64,000 nucleotides of DNA from Meandrina meandrites (taxonomy: Eukaryota; Cnidaria; Anthozoa; Scleractinia; Meandrinidae): the NCBI GenBank assembly GCA_963693305.1, contig OY855907.1:30379801-30443800 (forward strand). The letters are read 5' to 3'. Shown here piece by piece: positions 10,620 to 21,258 of the stretch. Within the stretch, counting starts at the first letter, position 1. Each line of letters opens with the position of its first letter. The translations under genes and the position numbers were made by a program. The notes below the pieces were generated by a model, which was given only the letters and a program-made list of their open reading frames with translations, had not been told where the DNA came from and did not search any database.

Positions 10620-12293
10620 TTTGACCTTGGAAATGACGTTGCCGCCGACAACAAATTATAAATGTGCCGATTGCATGACACTAAAGCGAGTGTTCTGGCA
10701 TTCTTACCGTGCAATAGTTTTTACAAAAAAGATGCCAACCGAGCTTCCGATGAGCGATTTATAATGGCACGAAGTTTTTTGAAAAATTAATTGTAAAGTT
10801 CGTGAAATGTTTTCATCAAGATAAAACGGATGTAGGATTGCAAGGTTGATTAGTTAACGTGTCATACATGCAGTGTGAATGGGTTCATCAAAGCGTGCCC
10901 GGTATAGTAGAGGTTGCCAGACGTAATTAGTAAGCACTTTGGAGATTTGTGCCTCTGAATTCTACAAATAATTATCTAACTTTCGTTCTTTGAACGTGTT
11001 TCTTAGCAAGACTACTTCCGTCTATAATCTGAGCTCAGTTTCCCGGCTCGTCTGCGAAGGAATTGATCGGTAAACAAATACGGTGATGCTACTGAACGCG
11101 GCAAAACATGTGCAAACTAAAACTGAAATTAAACAGACTCACTTATACAGAGATAACAACTCAAATGGCTTATTTCTGAACTTTTAAATAAGCAATGAAA
11201 ATCGAATTCTAGACGACAAGATTCAGTGAACTTGATCGCAACATGCTGATCTTCTTCGTCGCGAAGAGTGAAAGCGGAAGTAGACAATGCCTTGATGAAA
11301 AACACTGAATTGAAATGAAAGTGTTTTCAAAGCTAATAATACTCCAATATAGAAAATGAGTGTTCTACCTTGAACTAGATAGGTATGAAGTCCTTAAGCG
11401 GAGAATAATAAAAAGCCAGCGCTAACATCTAAGTCGCCTTTTCTGTCTGAAGCATCAACCGAATGGTAAATTTTCATGATGCGTGGGTTGTTTTATTTGC
11501 AGCAAGGTCAGGTGACTGTGAGACATGAAATATTGACGTAATGACTATATTTTCCGCGCAAATAAACAGTCATTCGGAGAAAAATGAATCTTATCTCCGC
11601 AAGATTCCGGGTCAAATTATACGGTACTACGATTCCGCACTCGACAGATCAATCTTAATTGTAATGGTTTTGGTCTCGACTTGCAAGGGTATTCAATAAA
11701 ACTGCGAAATATACATGGAAAATAACGGGGCAGACGCCCGAGGGGGTACTCCCATATATGGGCTATATAGGTATGTGCCGCGGGATAGGGTATGTTTTTT
11801 GAGGTTCTCGGTCCTTGAATAGGGTATCATTTTTGGTCCTTTTGGCATTGTGTTCCCGGTGTGATCCTTAGATAGGGTAGCTAAATTCTATCAGCTAAAA
11901 TAAACGCCCAGCTAAACGAAAAAAAAAATTGTTAAAACTCAACTATCCGTCATTAAGTATTAACAAAGCGATTTTGAAAGATTTGAGCTTTGCCGTGCGC
12001 GGTTAGCCGTTATTTGAGTCGTCACGCAATGCTTCTCCTCCCCTTGAATAGGGTGTCAATTTTCGGGTTTGGGCCTTAGAAAGGGTATTAATTTTCGTTT
12101 TCTTTATCCTTAGATAGGGTCAGGGTTTGAAAACGTTCGCGGCACACCCCTATCCGAAATTTAGGGGAGTACCCCCCCCCCCCCCCCGGGGGGGCAGACG
12201 ACCTAAACATGAAGCGCTTTTAGTACATAAAAACACGCATTCTTTACATGTAAAGGTGGAATCAAAACAAAACATGAAGTAGGAAGAGACAAA
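10620..12293. repeat. Segmental repeat unit, copy A (holds a TE)
   Basis: First of three copies of a ~2-kb unit. Landmarks: GCCGACAACAAATTATAAAT, GTCATACATGCAGTGTGAAT (10863), AAATGGCTTATTTCTGAACT (11163), GAACTAGATAGGTATGAAGT (11373), and GACCTAAACATGAAGCGCTT (12199). It is split by the element at 11737-12193. The copies are more than about 95% alike by eye, so duplication is recent. Each holds a minus-strand ~55-codon open stretch (FFIKALSTSAFTLRDEEDQH) between a TTTCAATTCAG-type acceptor and a GTGAGT donor; an adjoining frame is broken by a 2-nt indel between copies, so I do not call a gene. Confidence 0.8.
11737..12193. mobile_element. TIR element inserted in repeat copy A
   Basis: Left end GAGGGGGTACTCCCATATAT, right end the inverse GGGGAGTACCCCC preceded by CGCGGCACACCCCTATCC. 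The target duplication is GGCAGACG (11729-11736 and 12193-12200). Copy B at about 13705-13718 lacks the insert and reads GGGGAGACGACC: a natural empty site. The interior repeats CCTTGAATAGGGTATCA / CCTTAGATAGGGT. No transposase. Confidence 0.85.
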
Positions 12294-12585
12294 GTCGATC
12301 AGGGGATCAAGGTAGTGTTCAAAATTTACACTTGAAACTTCGCCTCTTACTTCCGAATATTTGTTTTCTGAAGTAGATCGAAGTTTTTACAATAAAATGA
12401 AAGAGAAGTCGGCGACAAAACGGGCTGATAATTCTACTTAAGTCAATGGTAAAAGAAAGGAACAAAAAAACTGTTTTGCATTCGAAACAGTTGAGGTCAC
12501 GTGACTGTCAGGCGCTGCCTAGCATAAAGGTTCTTTGTCTTGCATTATTTATTCGATAATCTTATTTCACACTATTGTTTACAAC
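12294..12585. repeat. Segment inverted between copies A and B
   Basis: This segment (TCGATCAGGGGATCAAGGTA to the TTGTTTACAACAC end) reappears in reverse complement at 13815-14102 with only small differences. The flanking unit sequence is collinear, so one copy has been inverted in place. Confidence 0.8.
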
Positions 12586-12587
12586 AC

Positions 12588-13814
12588 TTTTCTCTTTGAA
12601 ATTGACATCATACAATGCTTCGCCAAACATACCGCCGACAACAGATTATAAATGCACCGATCGTATGACACTAAAGCGAGTGTTCTGACATTCTTATACC
12701 TTGCAATACTGTTTCCAAAAAAGATGCCAACCGAGATTCCGATGAGCGATTTATAATGGCACGAAGTTTTTGCAAATTGTAAAGTTCGTGAAATGTTTTC
12801 ATCAAGATAATTTTATATTGGATTGCAAGGTTGATTAGTTAACGTGTCATACATGCAGTGTGAATGGGTTCATCAAAGCGTGCCCGGTATAGTAGAGGTT
12901 GCCAGACGTAATTAGTAAGCACTTTGGAGATTTGTGCCTCTGGATTATACAAATAATTATCTAACTTTCGTTCTTTGAACGTGTTTCTTAGCAATACTAC
13001 TTCTCTATAATCTGAGCTCAGTTTCCCGGCTCGTCTACGAAGGAATTGATCGGTAAACAAATACGGTGATGCTACTGAACGCGGCAAAACATGTGCAAAC
13101 TAAAACTGAAATGAAACAGACTCACTTATACAGAGATAACAACTCAAATGGCTTATTTCTGAACTTTTAAATAAGCAATGAAAATCGAATTCTAGACGAC
13201 AAGATTCAGTGAACTTGATCGGAACATGCTGATCTTCTTCGTCGCGAAGAGTGAAAGCGGAAGTAGACAATGCCTTGATGAAAAACACTGAATTGAAATG
13301 AAAGAGTTTTCAAAGCTAATAATACTCCAATATAGAAAATGAGTGTCCTACCTTGAACTAGATAGGTATAAAGTCCTTAAGCGGAGAATAATAAAAAGCC
13401 AGCGCTAACATCTAAGTCGCTTTTTCTGTCTAAAGCATCAACCGAATGGTAAATTTCCATGATTCGTGGGCTGTTTTATTTGCAGCAAGGTCAGGTGACT
13501 GTGAGACATGAAATATTAACGTAATGACTATATATAACGAGCAAATAAACAGTCATTCGGAGACAAATGAATCTTATCTCGGCAAGATTCCGGGTCAAAT
13601 TATACGGTACTACGATTCCGCACTCGACAGATCAATCCTAATTCTAATGGTTTTGGTCTCGACTTTCAAGGGTATTCAATAAAAATGCGAAATATACATG
13701 GAAAATAACCGGGGAGACGACCTAAACATGAAGCGCTTTTAGTACATAAAAACACGCATTCTTTACATGTAAAGGTGGAATCAAAACAAAACATGAAGTA
13801 GGAAGAGACAAAGT
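12588..13814. repeat. Segmental repeat unit, copy B
   Basis: Collinear with copy A (GTCATACATGCAGTGTGAAT at 12846) but without the TE insertion. It is followed by the inverted segment at 13815-14102. Confidence 0.8.
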
Positions 13815-14102
13815 GTTATAAACAATAGTGTGAAATAAGATTATTGAATAAATAATGCAAGACAAAGAACCTTTATGGTAGGCAGCCCCTGACAGTCACG
13901 TGACCTCAACTGTTTCGAATGCAAAACAGATTTTTTTTTCCTTTCTTTCACCATCGACTTAAGTAGAATTATCAGCCCGTTTTGTCGCCAACTTCTCTTT
14001 CACTTTATTGTAAAAACTTCGATTTACTTCAGAAAACAACTATTCAGAAGTAAGAGGCGAAGTTTCAAGTGTAAATTTTGAACACTACCTTGATCTATCG
14101 AC
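13815..14102. repeat. Inverted copy of 12294-12585
   Basis: It reads AACAATAGTGTGAAATAAGA through ACACTACCTTGATCTATCGA, the reverse complement of the segment that follows copy A. Confidence 0.8.
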
Positions 14103-14103
14103 T

Positions 14104-14412
14104 ATTCTCACTGCATACATAATTAGCCCGTCGGGCGGGAAAGGCGTCAGTTCTTCAAATTCCAGCGTTCTGTACCTGCGCGCTAGTAGCATGATGCATT
14201 GCGGCCATCGCTTCAAATATCACAATTTCTGTCTCCTCGTGGTCAGTTCAACGGAGTTCGGTGAAGTCACGTTAAAAGTTTCGCCCCTCCCACCTCCCCT
14301 GGTGGCGGTCGATGCTGTTTCCTCCATTTTACACGCCTTTTACCCTGGCAGTCGCGGGTATCCTCCCATAACTTAGCCTCCCGTGCCAGGGCTATTGTAT
14401 ACAGTGAGAATG
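14104..14412. mobile_element. Small TIR element at an inversion breakpoint
   Basis: Ends ATTCTCACTGCATACATAAT and its near inverse ATACAGTGAGAAT. The interior is GC-rich compared with the flanks. It lies exactly where the inverted segment ends and unit sequence resumes (CATCATACAATGCTTCGCC at 14430). It has open frames of about 61 codons but no recognisable protein. Confidence 0.6.
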
Positions 14413-14420
14413 ATTTACTT

Positions 14421-15507
14421 TTCTCCTTGAAAACTACATCATACAATGCTTCGCCAAACATACCGCCGACAACAGCTTATAAATGCACCGATCGTATGAC
14501 ACTATTAGTATGACATTATTTATTGAAAAATCTCATTTCACTATTGTTTACAACACTTTTGACCTTGGAAATGACTTTGCCGTCGACAACAAATTATAAA
14601 TGCACCGATTGCATGACAGTAAAGCGAGTGTTCTGACATTCTTATACCTTGCAATACTGTTTACAAAAATAATGCCAACCGAGATTCCGATGAGCGATTT
14701 ATAACGGCACGAAGTTTTTGAAAATTGTTAAGTTCGTGAAATGTTTTCATCAACATAAAACTGAAATAGGATTGCAAGGTTGATTAGTTAACGTGTCATC
14801 CATGCAGTGTGAATGGGTTCGTCAAAGAGTGCCCGGTATGGTAGAGGTTGCCAGACGTAATTAGTAAGCACTTTGGAGATTTGTGCCTCTGGATTATACA
14901 AATAATTATCTAACTTTCGTTCTTTGAACGTGTTTCTTAGCAAGACTACTTCCGTCTATAATCTGAGCTCAGTTTCCCGGCTCGTCTGCGAAGGAGTTGA
15001 TCGGTGAACAAATACGGTGATGCTACTGAACGCGGCAAAACAAGTGCAAACTAAAACTGAAATTAAACACCGAGACTCACTTATACAGAGATAACAACTC
15101 AAATGGCTTATTTCTGAACTTTTAAATAAGCAATGAAAACTGAATTCTAGACGACAAGATTCAGTGAACTTGATCGGAACATGCTGATCTTCTTCGTCGC
15201 GAAGAGTGAAAGCGGAAGTAGACAATGCCTTGATGAAAAACACTGAATTGAAATGAAAGAGTTTTCAAAGCTAATAATACTCCAATATAGAAAATGAGTG
15301 TCCTACCTTGAACTAGATAGGTATAAAGTCCTTAAGCGGAGAACAATAAAAAGCCAGCGCTAACACCTAAGTCGCTTTTTCTGTCTGAAGCATCAACCGA
15401 ATGGTAAATTTCCATGATGCGTGGGCTGTGTTATTTGCAGCAAGGTCAGGTGACTGTGAGACAGTAAAAATTGACGTAAAGACTATATATACCGAGCAAA
15501 TAAACAC
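14421..15507. repeat. Segmental repeat unit, copy C plus a truncated start
   Basis: 14421-14510 is a truncated unit start; a second start follows at about 14545 and runs collinear with copies A and B (GTCATCCATGCAGTGTGAAT at 14796) until about 15507, where Penelope-like sequence takes over at AATAAACAC. Confidence 0.75.
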
Positions 15508-15657
15508 TATCAAATTCACCAGTGAACGTTCAACCACTTCTATTCCCTTCTTAGACGTCAATATCCAACTCGAAACAAATGAAAGTGAAAGAGTTTCGAC
15601 AGTTTACAAATGAAAATGAAAGAGTTTCGACAGTTTACACACGGGTTGCCCAAGATT

Positions 15658-15739
15658 TAGCTTGCGTTGCAGCCGGACGTGTCACATAATCCTGGGTATA
15701 GACTATACCGACGGTTTAGACAGTCTGCGACGCAGGCTA
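15658..15739. mobile_element. 82-bp MITE with perfect 9-bp TSD
   Basis: The ends TAGCTTGCGTTGCAG and CTGCGACGCAGGCTA are inverted. The 9-bp flanks CCCAAGATT (15649-15657 and 15740-15748) are identical. The inner GGTATAGACTATACC is also palindromic. Same family as the element at 7328-7405. It sits inside the Penelope remnant, so it inserted later. Confidence 0.85.
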
Positions 15740-16021
15740 CCCAAGATTAGGACGAGAGGAGTTTTTTTAAAATAGTAATGTAACGTTATTCGGATTTATA
15801 GCTTGATATTATGATACTTTGACAATAAAATCAACTTTCCTTGACGCCTTGTTGTCTTGTCCCTTGTTATCTCGTTTCTCAGGCCGATTCGAAGATTTTT
15901 AGGCGAGTTTCATCAACAGTGGGAAGTCGAAAATGCCATGACTTTTGCGTTCCATTGTATCATGTCATGATATTGCACGTTCGAGTTTCCCAGGGGCTCG
16001 ACAGGGGCATTATTTGTAAGA

Positions 16022-16058
16022 CCCTGAAGAAGAAAGGCAGTGCCTTTTGAAATATTGG
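16022..16058 (+). ncRNA. Hammerhead-like motif (Penelope type)
   Basis: CTGAAGA (16024-16030), stem II AAAGGC/GCCTTT with an AGT loop, GAAA (16049-16052), then TATTGGC. Same core as at 5000 with compensatory stem II changes. Confidence 0.65.
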
Positions 16059-16126
16059 CATTGAAAATACATACCTTTACTGTTTAATCAGCTTTGCTCT
16101 TTTTCGTTGAGGTATAATGAAGACAA

Positions 16127-16396
16127 TAAGCAAGCAAGTGGCAAGGAGGAGATGGACGTGGCTGGGTCACGTCCTCAGAACCGATCACCACTCACATCCA
16201 CGAATTGCTCTCACATGAGTACCTGAAGGCAAACGGAAGCGGGGTCGACCGCGCGAGACTTGGAGAAGTACTGTCGAAAGGAGGATGGAAAGGAAAGGTT
16301 TAAGAACATGGGAAGCAGCAGCATCGGCTGCGGAGGACAGAACAGCCTTGAGGCAGAGTATATACGGCCCAATTCTCCACTTGGAGAACGCGCGTA
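16127..16396 (+). pseudogene. LINE C-terminal fragment
   Basis: The frame from ATG 16127 reads QVARRRWTWLGHVLRTD...HPRIALT, stop, then VPEGKRKRGRPRETWRSTV and RTALRQSIYG. The words WLGHVLR, GKRKRGRP and TWR are characteristic of the extreme C-terminus of non-LTR retrotransposon ORF2. An in-frame TGA (where a Trp TGG is expected) disables it. Confidence 0.75.
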
Positions 16397-16399
16397 AAT

Positions 16400-18063
16400 T
16401 TAATATTTCTTGAGACTTCGTGTCGCCAACTGAAAATCACAATTAATTTAATTAGTCTCTTAAGCGTCTTGTTCGATTCACTGACTCTCGGGCAAGTAGC
16501 GTTTATGTTTATACCTTAAAAACACCACGTTTTTAATTAACCAGTACGGGTATTGACTTTAAAATGGTTTTGCTTTTAAAATTAACTACGATCGATAGCG
16601 GCAACAGGCTAGAATAAGAGCAGTTCATTCCGTGACAGTTTGATAACTAAAATTAATTAGTTCTTGTTCCTGTTTGTTGAATGAAAATTTACATTTACGA
16701 AAGGAAACAAATACTCCAGGTGTACTACGCTTAAAAGCTTCCTAAAAATATAGTTTTTGATTTGGTTCGTTCATTACTTAGTCATTACTTTTCGATTACT
16801 CAATGGAGACATGGTGTTTTCAAGAAAAATAGTATCATGTTACAAAAGTGAGATAAACAAAAGTGTCATGTTACATGCGTTTTAAAAAAAACGGAGGTAT
16901 CGTTTTACAGTGTATCCTGTAACAAACAAAAGTATCGCGTTACGGTTGTAAAAAAAGCTAGCAACAAAATAAACGCTAACGGAATAAGCCATTTCGTGAC
17001 ATTTTGACAATTAAATTAGTTCTTGCTTTTTTAAATGATAAAAGTTCACTATTGAACGAAACAGTTTTGACGTAACAAATTGTTTCAAAAAATGCCTCTT
17101 AGTCGTAGTAAGGGGCTATGTAGTTAGTGATGCACCATGCACAAAAAACTCAACCCATGAAATAAACCATCCCAACAGGACTAACACCCAGTCTTACCCC
17201 AAGCCACCCAAACAATTAAAAAAATAACTCCTGCACGCTTAGCGTGCCTATGTTTTGGGAACGGAGGTGCTCTTTTCTAAATCGAGTTTTTGGCATGTAA
17301 CTCAACCGATTTTTCTGATTCTTGGCAATCGAAATAACAAATGTTTAATTTTTATAAAGCTTTAAACTTTAGGGCGAACAAAATAAACGATCAATTAACG
17401 AAAAAAAACGCGAATATTTTCCAAACGCGACGATAGATTTTTTCTAATTAATGTCAACTAGTTCAAATTATCCAATTTTTAATTAGCCTGTGTACAGCCG
17501 TCCCGTTTCCCTATTCTTACCCGACAGCTCGTAAAGAAGGAAGATTACAAGCCTGAATTGACACTCATGTCCAATACACCCGCACTGTAACGATCCGTTA
17601 AAAGCAAATTCAGTTCGTTCGATCCGTACGGATCGTTGAAGACCCTTGCGGTCCGTAGAGAAGAGTTTCAGTTCGTCCGATTGGTACGGATCGTTAAGGG
17701 CTTGGGCTGTTGTCAGAGGGTGATTACATAGTATTTGAATGCAATATTTATTGAATAAAATATTTACATTTTTTAATTAAATACGTTTCGATGACAGTCT
17801 CGATCGAGAGATCATTTTTGAGATGGCCCTTACCTCTGTTTTATTTAAAATGAGTCCTAGCGCACAATCTTTCACATAGTTTGAATCAAAGGTTCATTCG
17901 AATTCGAAAATGGCTTATTCTAGGTAACAACTGGTAACAACTGAAAGCAAGGGACCGCGAATGAAAATACTGCTAGTGTACGCAGGAGCAGTGTTGTTTT
18001 CACGTGGTTTTGTCCATGTTTTCAGTGCAAGGATAGTTCTGTCTATCCTCACTTTCCTTATCG
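16400..18063. other. Intergenic, no gene seen
   Basis: No exon supported. The words AAGTATC(A/G)(T/C)GTTAC recur near 16830-16945. GATCCGTACGGATC-like words at 17620-17690 form small palindromes. TAGCCTGTGTACAGCCG at 17483 resembles an end of the CAGGCTA family without a partner. Confidence 0.4.
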
Positions 18064-18312
18064 AGACAACGACATGATATTTCGAAATCTTGACCTATTG
18101 AGTTATAGTCACGCTCCTGTGATCGATGGGTTGGCATTTGAATTTGAGCCCATCCGGATTGTCATTACCGCGAGCACTTTATAGACTGTCTTTGAGTTGG
18201 TTGTTCTATTCTGTGCAGCATACACTCTGCTGATGAGACTCAATCAGTCCGAAACAGCTGTCAAGAGTTTGCATTTTTGACTTTCAGTTTGGACTCTATC
18301 GTGTCGTTGTCC
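18064..18312 (+). mobile_element. Small hammerhead-bearing retroelement-like segment
   Basis: GACAACGACATGATAT (18064) and ATCGTGTCGTTGTC (18299) are imperfect inverse ends of a 250-bp segment that contains the full hammerhead at 18214. It could be a retrozyme-like or Penelope-derived piece. It ends about 110 bp past the stop codon of the minus-strand gene next door. Confidence 0.4.
18214..18273 (+). ncRNA. Complete type-I hammerhead ribozyme candidate
   Basis: CTGATGA (18230-18236), stem II GACT/AGTC with CAATC loop, GAAA (18251-18254), a tiny stem III ACA/TGT and the cleavage triplet GTC (18260-18262). Stem I pairs ACTCT (18223-18228 region) with AGAGT (18264-18268), and TGCA with TGCA outside an internal loop. 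One unpaired C lies between stem II and GAAA. All conserved core bases are present. Hammerheads with short stem III are known in animal retrozymes and Penelope elements. Confidence 0.65.
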
Positions 18313-18421
18313 CGTTAAGTTTTCTTAATTTCTACGTAGTGTCAGCCTTGCAGTTCTTGTCTTCTTATTCAAGACATTCTAGGACCGGAACAGAATAACT
18401 AATGACGGATAATTAATATAT

Positions 18422-20482
18422 TTAGCTTATCAAATTAGAATTGCGAAGTTTACTGTAATAGTCCAAGCGAATCTTGGCTGTTCTTTCAGTTACAAAGCCG
18501 TACTTCTGAGACAAATCGAAAGCAGCTCGCGCATGCGCCTCGGCGTCCACAATGCGCCCTTCCCGGAAGTACTGATCGGATCGCACCAAGTGATACTGAA
18601 CTTGCGCAATTCTTGTCATTTCCTCTGGGATGTTGATTTTGATCCTTTCAAGGCACTGCCTTGCTTCAATGAGGGTTTCTTCGTCGATTGCGCGGTCCTC
18701 CCGTCCGGAATTTGTAGAGCAATCTAACAGTAACATCGCTTTCTTCATAAGCGCCAAATCGTGCTTTTCCAAGATCAGATTGTTCATGTCTTCGCTTGAG
18801 ACATTCGAAAAAAGGTCGATGCATCGATCAAAGCTACGTTTGGCTTCGTCCATGAAGCAGGGTTTGTGAGCATATTCAAGAAGTACGCTGCCTTCCTCGT
18901 AAGCAAGGCATCCCTGATCGAAGGTGAGGGATGTGTTTACTAGATGCTTCTTGGCGGATTCGATGCATTTTTGCGCTTTGCCAAGTTTCTTATCTCTTTG
19001 ATAAATGCTTGCCAAGTAATAACTTGCACGACCTTTGAAGAGTGGTACCAGGATGGAAGAAGCTTGTGATACCATCCCCGTGACTTTTTTAATAAGTTCC
19101 TCGGCCGATTCTATTTGATTTCGAGAACAGCAAGCCATGCTCTGCTCAAGAACAACAACAATCTGGAGATCGGTGTCCCCGGCGAATTCCTGCAGAAAAT
19201 GTTCTACCTGCTGGTCAAACTCTTTCCACTCGCCATCATCTCGGAGCGGAAGTAAAATCTTCCTAATATGCATACATCGTTTGTAGAAATCCCGTGACAC
19301 TGGAGCGCTGATGGTTTCTTCCGCTGGATGGGACTTGAGTGCGTGACTTTCTTCCGGAAGTGGCACTTCTACGGATGGCGTTACCGACGATTGACTTTGT
19401 TCCGGAAGTGATGTTTGTTTATGGTGAATTCGTCTCGGAAATGATGTAACTTCTGCAGAATTAGGTTTGGCCAAGTGGTTTTGCTTCCTGTTCGCTAACT
19501 TTCTGGGTGGAATCTTTCGTTCGCTTGTTTCAACAGCAATGCGTCTTTCATCCAATAATTCACTTGCCTGTGAGGCGGTCGACTTCCACAACTGAAACGT
19601 CACGACATAACGAGTTTTAGCGGTTTGGAAACGACACCAAAAACCAACAATACCGCGAAAGCAATCTAAACACGGCTCTCGTTTAAATAAAACACCGTCT
19701 CTTATTTCTGTTTTGCCATTCTTTCCGCATTGACTAACACTGATTTTTACATCGTAAAAATCCCTTATTTTCTTTGCTTTTGTAGCAGAGGAGCTTTGGC
19801 AAAAGCTGTACTCGATTGGTGTCGTTGTAAAAAGATTCTCGCAAATTTCAAGCACGATTAGATGATCTTTGTCATTGTTTGGGAAGTCTTTGGCACTTCT
19901 CATCACAGCAATAGGCTTCGTTGGCAGTCGGAGAACACGAAGGACGGGCCGAGTACTGTCGAACACATTCGGCAAACCTTCGGGATGAATCGCGACTTCA
20001 TTCTTGTCTCCGATCAAAGCGTAACGGGAGTCGACTTCGCAATCTATTGCTAATTCTTCAATATTTGATTTCTCGTCAAGAGGACGGACTACCCTGACAA
20101 AGTCAGCGTGAATGTCAATCGCTTGTCGAAGCTTTCTAGCATCGTGTATCGGAATAAGTTCTTCGGATGTTCCGTAACTTCGTAACACACGAATTACCAT
20201 TTCTTCGTGCTCGGAAACTTTCGTGAGACCATCGGAAACATCAGGAGGGATCGTAAGGCCAGCGACGACTACGCGATTGTCATCTCCGGCTTGTAAACAA
20301 ACAGACTGTGCCTTCAGTCTGATTTGTTTTGATCGCGTTTTCGTATATGGATATTCTTTTTCTCCTTTTCCTTTCTCTTTCGGCAACAGCACCTCAACAA
20401 TCTGTCCTCTAATTTGGCCCCCGTCGAACTGTGTTCGCGGCATCGTTCTTCCAACCACTTCTCTGGGAACTGCCGACGACAT
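18422..20482 (-). CDS. Intronless TPR-like protein, divergent family member (686 aa)
   Basis: One uninterrupted frame from ATG (MSSAVPREVV) at 20482 to TAA; a TTG two codons upstream is not a likely start. Residues about 60-200 are unique to this member. Residues about 205-300 hold the family module (KDHLIVLEICEN, YDVKISVSQ, a CLDCFRG cysteine pair, RYVVTFQLW). About 305-395 is a Ser/Pro/Glu-rich linker. From about 398 to 675 is an alpha-helical region with TPR-like units, for example ASIYQRDKKLGKAQKCIESA and SDQYFREGRIVDAEAHARAA, plus the family word MLLLDCST. No signal peptide or membrane segment, so probably cytosolic or nuclear. It is collinear with the two paralogues at 23997 and 31425 but much diverged. 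Function unknown; TPR arrays usually bind partner proteins. No introns, unlike the band 4.1 and esterase genes here. Confidence 0.85.
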   Translation of the reverse strand: MSSAVPREVVGRTMPRTQFDGGQIRGQIVEVLLPKEKGKGEKEYPYTKTRSKQIRLKAQSVCLQAGDDNRVVVAGLTIPPDVSDGLTKVSEHEEMVIRVLRSYGTSEELIPIHDARKLRQAIDIHADFVRVVRPLDEKSNIEELAIDCEVDSRYALIGDKNEVAIHPEGLPNVFDSTRPVLRVLRLPTKPIAVMRSAKDFPNNDKDHLIVLEICENLFTTTPIEYSFCQSSSATKAKKIRDFYDVKISVSQCGKNGKTEIRDGVLFKREPCLDCFRGIVGFWCRFQTAKTRYVVTFQLWKSTASQASELLDERRIAVETSERKIPPRKLANRKQNHLAKPNSAEVTSFPRRIHHKQTSLPEQSQSSVTPSVEVPLPEESHALKSHPAEETISAPVSRDFYKRCMHIRKILLPLRDDGEWKEFDQQVEHFLQEFAGDTDLQIVVVLEQSMACCSRNQIESAEELIKKVTGMVSQASSILVPLFKGRASYYLASIYQRDKKLGKAQKCIESAKKHLVNTSLTFDQGCLAYEEGSVLLEYAHKPCFMDEAKRSFDRCIDLFSNVSSEDMNNLILEKHDLALMKKAMLLLDCSTNSGREDRAIDEETLIEARQCLERIKINIPEEMTRIAQVQYHLVRSDQYFREGRIVDAEAHARAAFDLSQKYGFVTERTAKIRLDYYSKLRNSNLIS

Positions 20483-20488
20483 TTTCAA

Positions 20489-21258
20489 CTACGCAACAGC
20501 TTATCGTCGCCTTTTAAACCATGAACACGACTTGTATCTTACTCGTTTTCGCTTCGTTCGTTTCCCTGAAAGGCATTTTGTTGTAAGCGTTTGAGAGACC
20601 CACGGTAAATTCATGCGACCGTGATTTATGGTTGAAACGCTCGGGTAAATTTCGAATAAGCGAGCTGCCAGTCGTAATCTACTGAAGCCAACACTTCTCA
20701 GTTTTGTTTATATTTTGGTATTTAAATTAGGGTGTCACCCCGGTATGATATGACATGCTTTCTTGGGTATTCCCAGACCCAACACGTCATGTCACGAGAA
20801 AAGTATATCGATCTATGATTGGCTCCGTTTTATCGCCCGATCGTTGAATAATTTTCTATCAAAAATTGATTTTCACTTTTGACTGCTTGCAAGCAAAACC
20901 TGATTCGCTTGGAACAAGAAATTAAAAATGTAAATCTTTTAATCTAATAAGACAGTTTAGCGTGCAGTTGTATCGCTGTATATTTAAATATTTACGCCGC
21001 GTTGTAATATAAATATATTTTTTCTTACCCTGTATATAATTGTTTATCATCAATAAATTAAAAAGTCATGTGAAGTTCTGCGGGGGCGAAATATTCAGAA
21101 TAAAATGTGACACGGTGCGTGGTCCGAGTTTAAAACAGAACTATTACAGCGTTCCTGACTGTTTACAATATTTGGAATCTGAACTGTAGCCACTGAAACT
21201 CATTGATTCAGGACATTATATTTGCATAGTTGGACTGTTTTTAATACGGGTAAAAACA
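20489..21258. other. 5' flank of the minus-strand TPR-like gene
   Basis: No exon called. TTTTAAACC at 20511-20519 could be a TATA-like box on the minus strand. A degenerate kB-like word is noted at 20765. The GTCACCCCGGTATGATATGAC/GTCATGTCAC words around 20725-20800 hint at a small element. Confidence 0.4.
20765..20774 (-). promoter_or_regulatory. Degenerate kB-like site
   Basis: GGGTATTCCC (minus strand GGGAATACCC) is one mismatch from the kB consensus GGGRNWYYCC. It lies 283 bp upstream of the start codon, close to the spacing of the better sites in the two paralogues. Alone it would be unremarkable. Confidence 0.25.

Larger units (their letters stand above)
15508..16080 (+). mobile_element. 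5'-truncated Penelope-like element remnant
   Basis: The frame from 15484 encodes NTIKFTSERSTTSIPFLDV...STVYK, which matches the conserved PFLDV block of Penelope-like reverse transcriptases, and stops at TGA 15611. The words AAATGAAAGAGTTTCGACAG are then tandemly repeated. A hammerhead-like motif at 16022 lies 0.4 kb downstream, as expected near a Penelope 3' end. The GIY-YIG endonuclease is missing, and a MITE (15658-15739) is nested inside. Confidence 0.65.

Noticed and set aside
12839..13087. 82-codon minus-strand ORF in repeat copy B
   Set aside because: Begins with TTG, and copies A and C carry a 2-nt indel that breaks the frame, so it is not conserved as protein.
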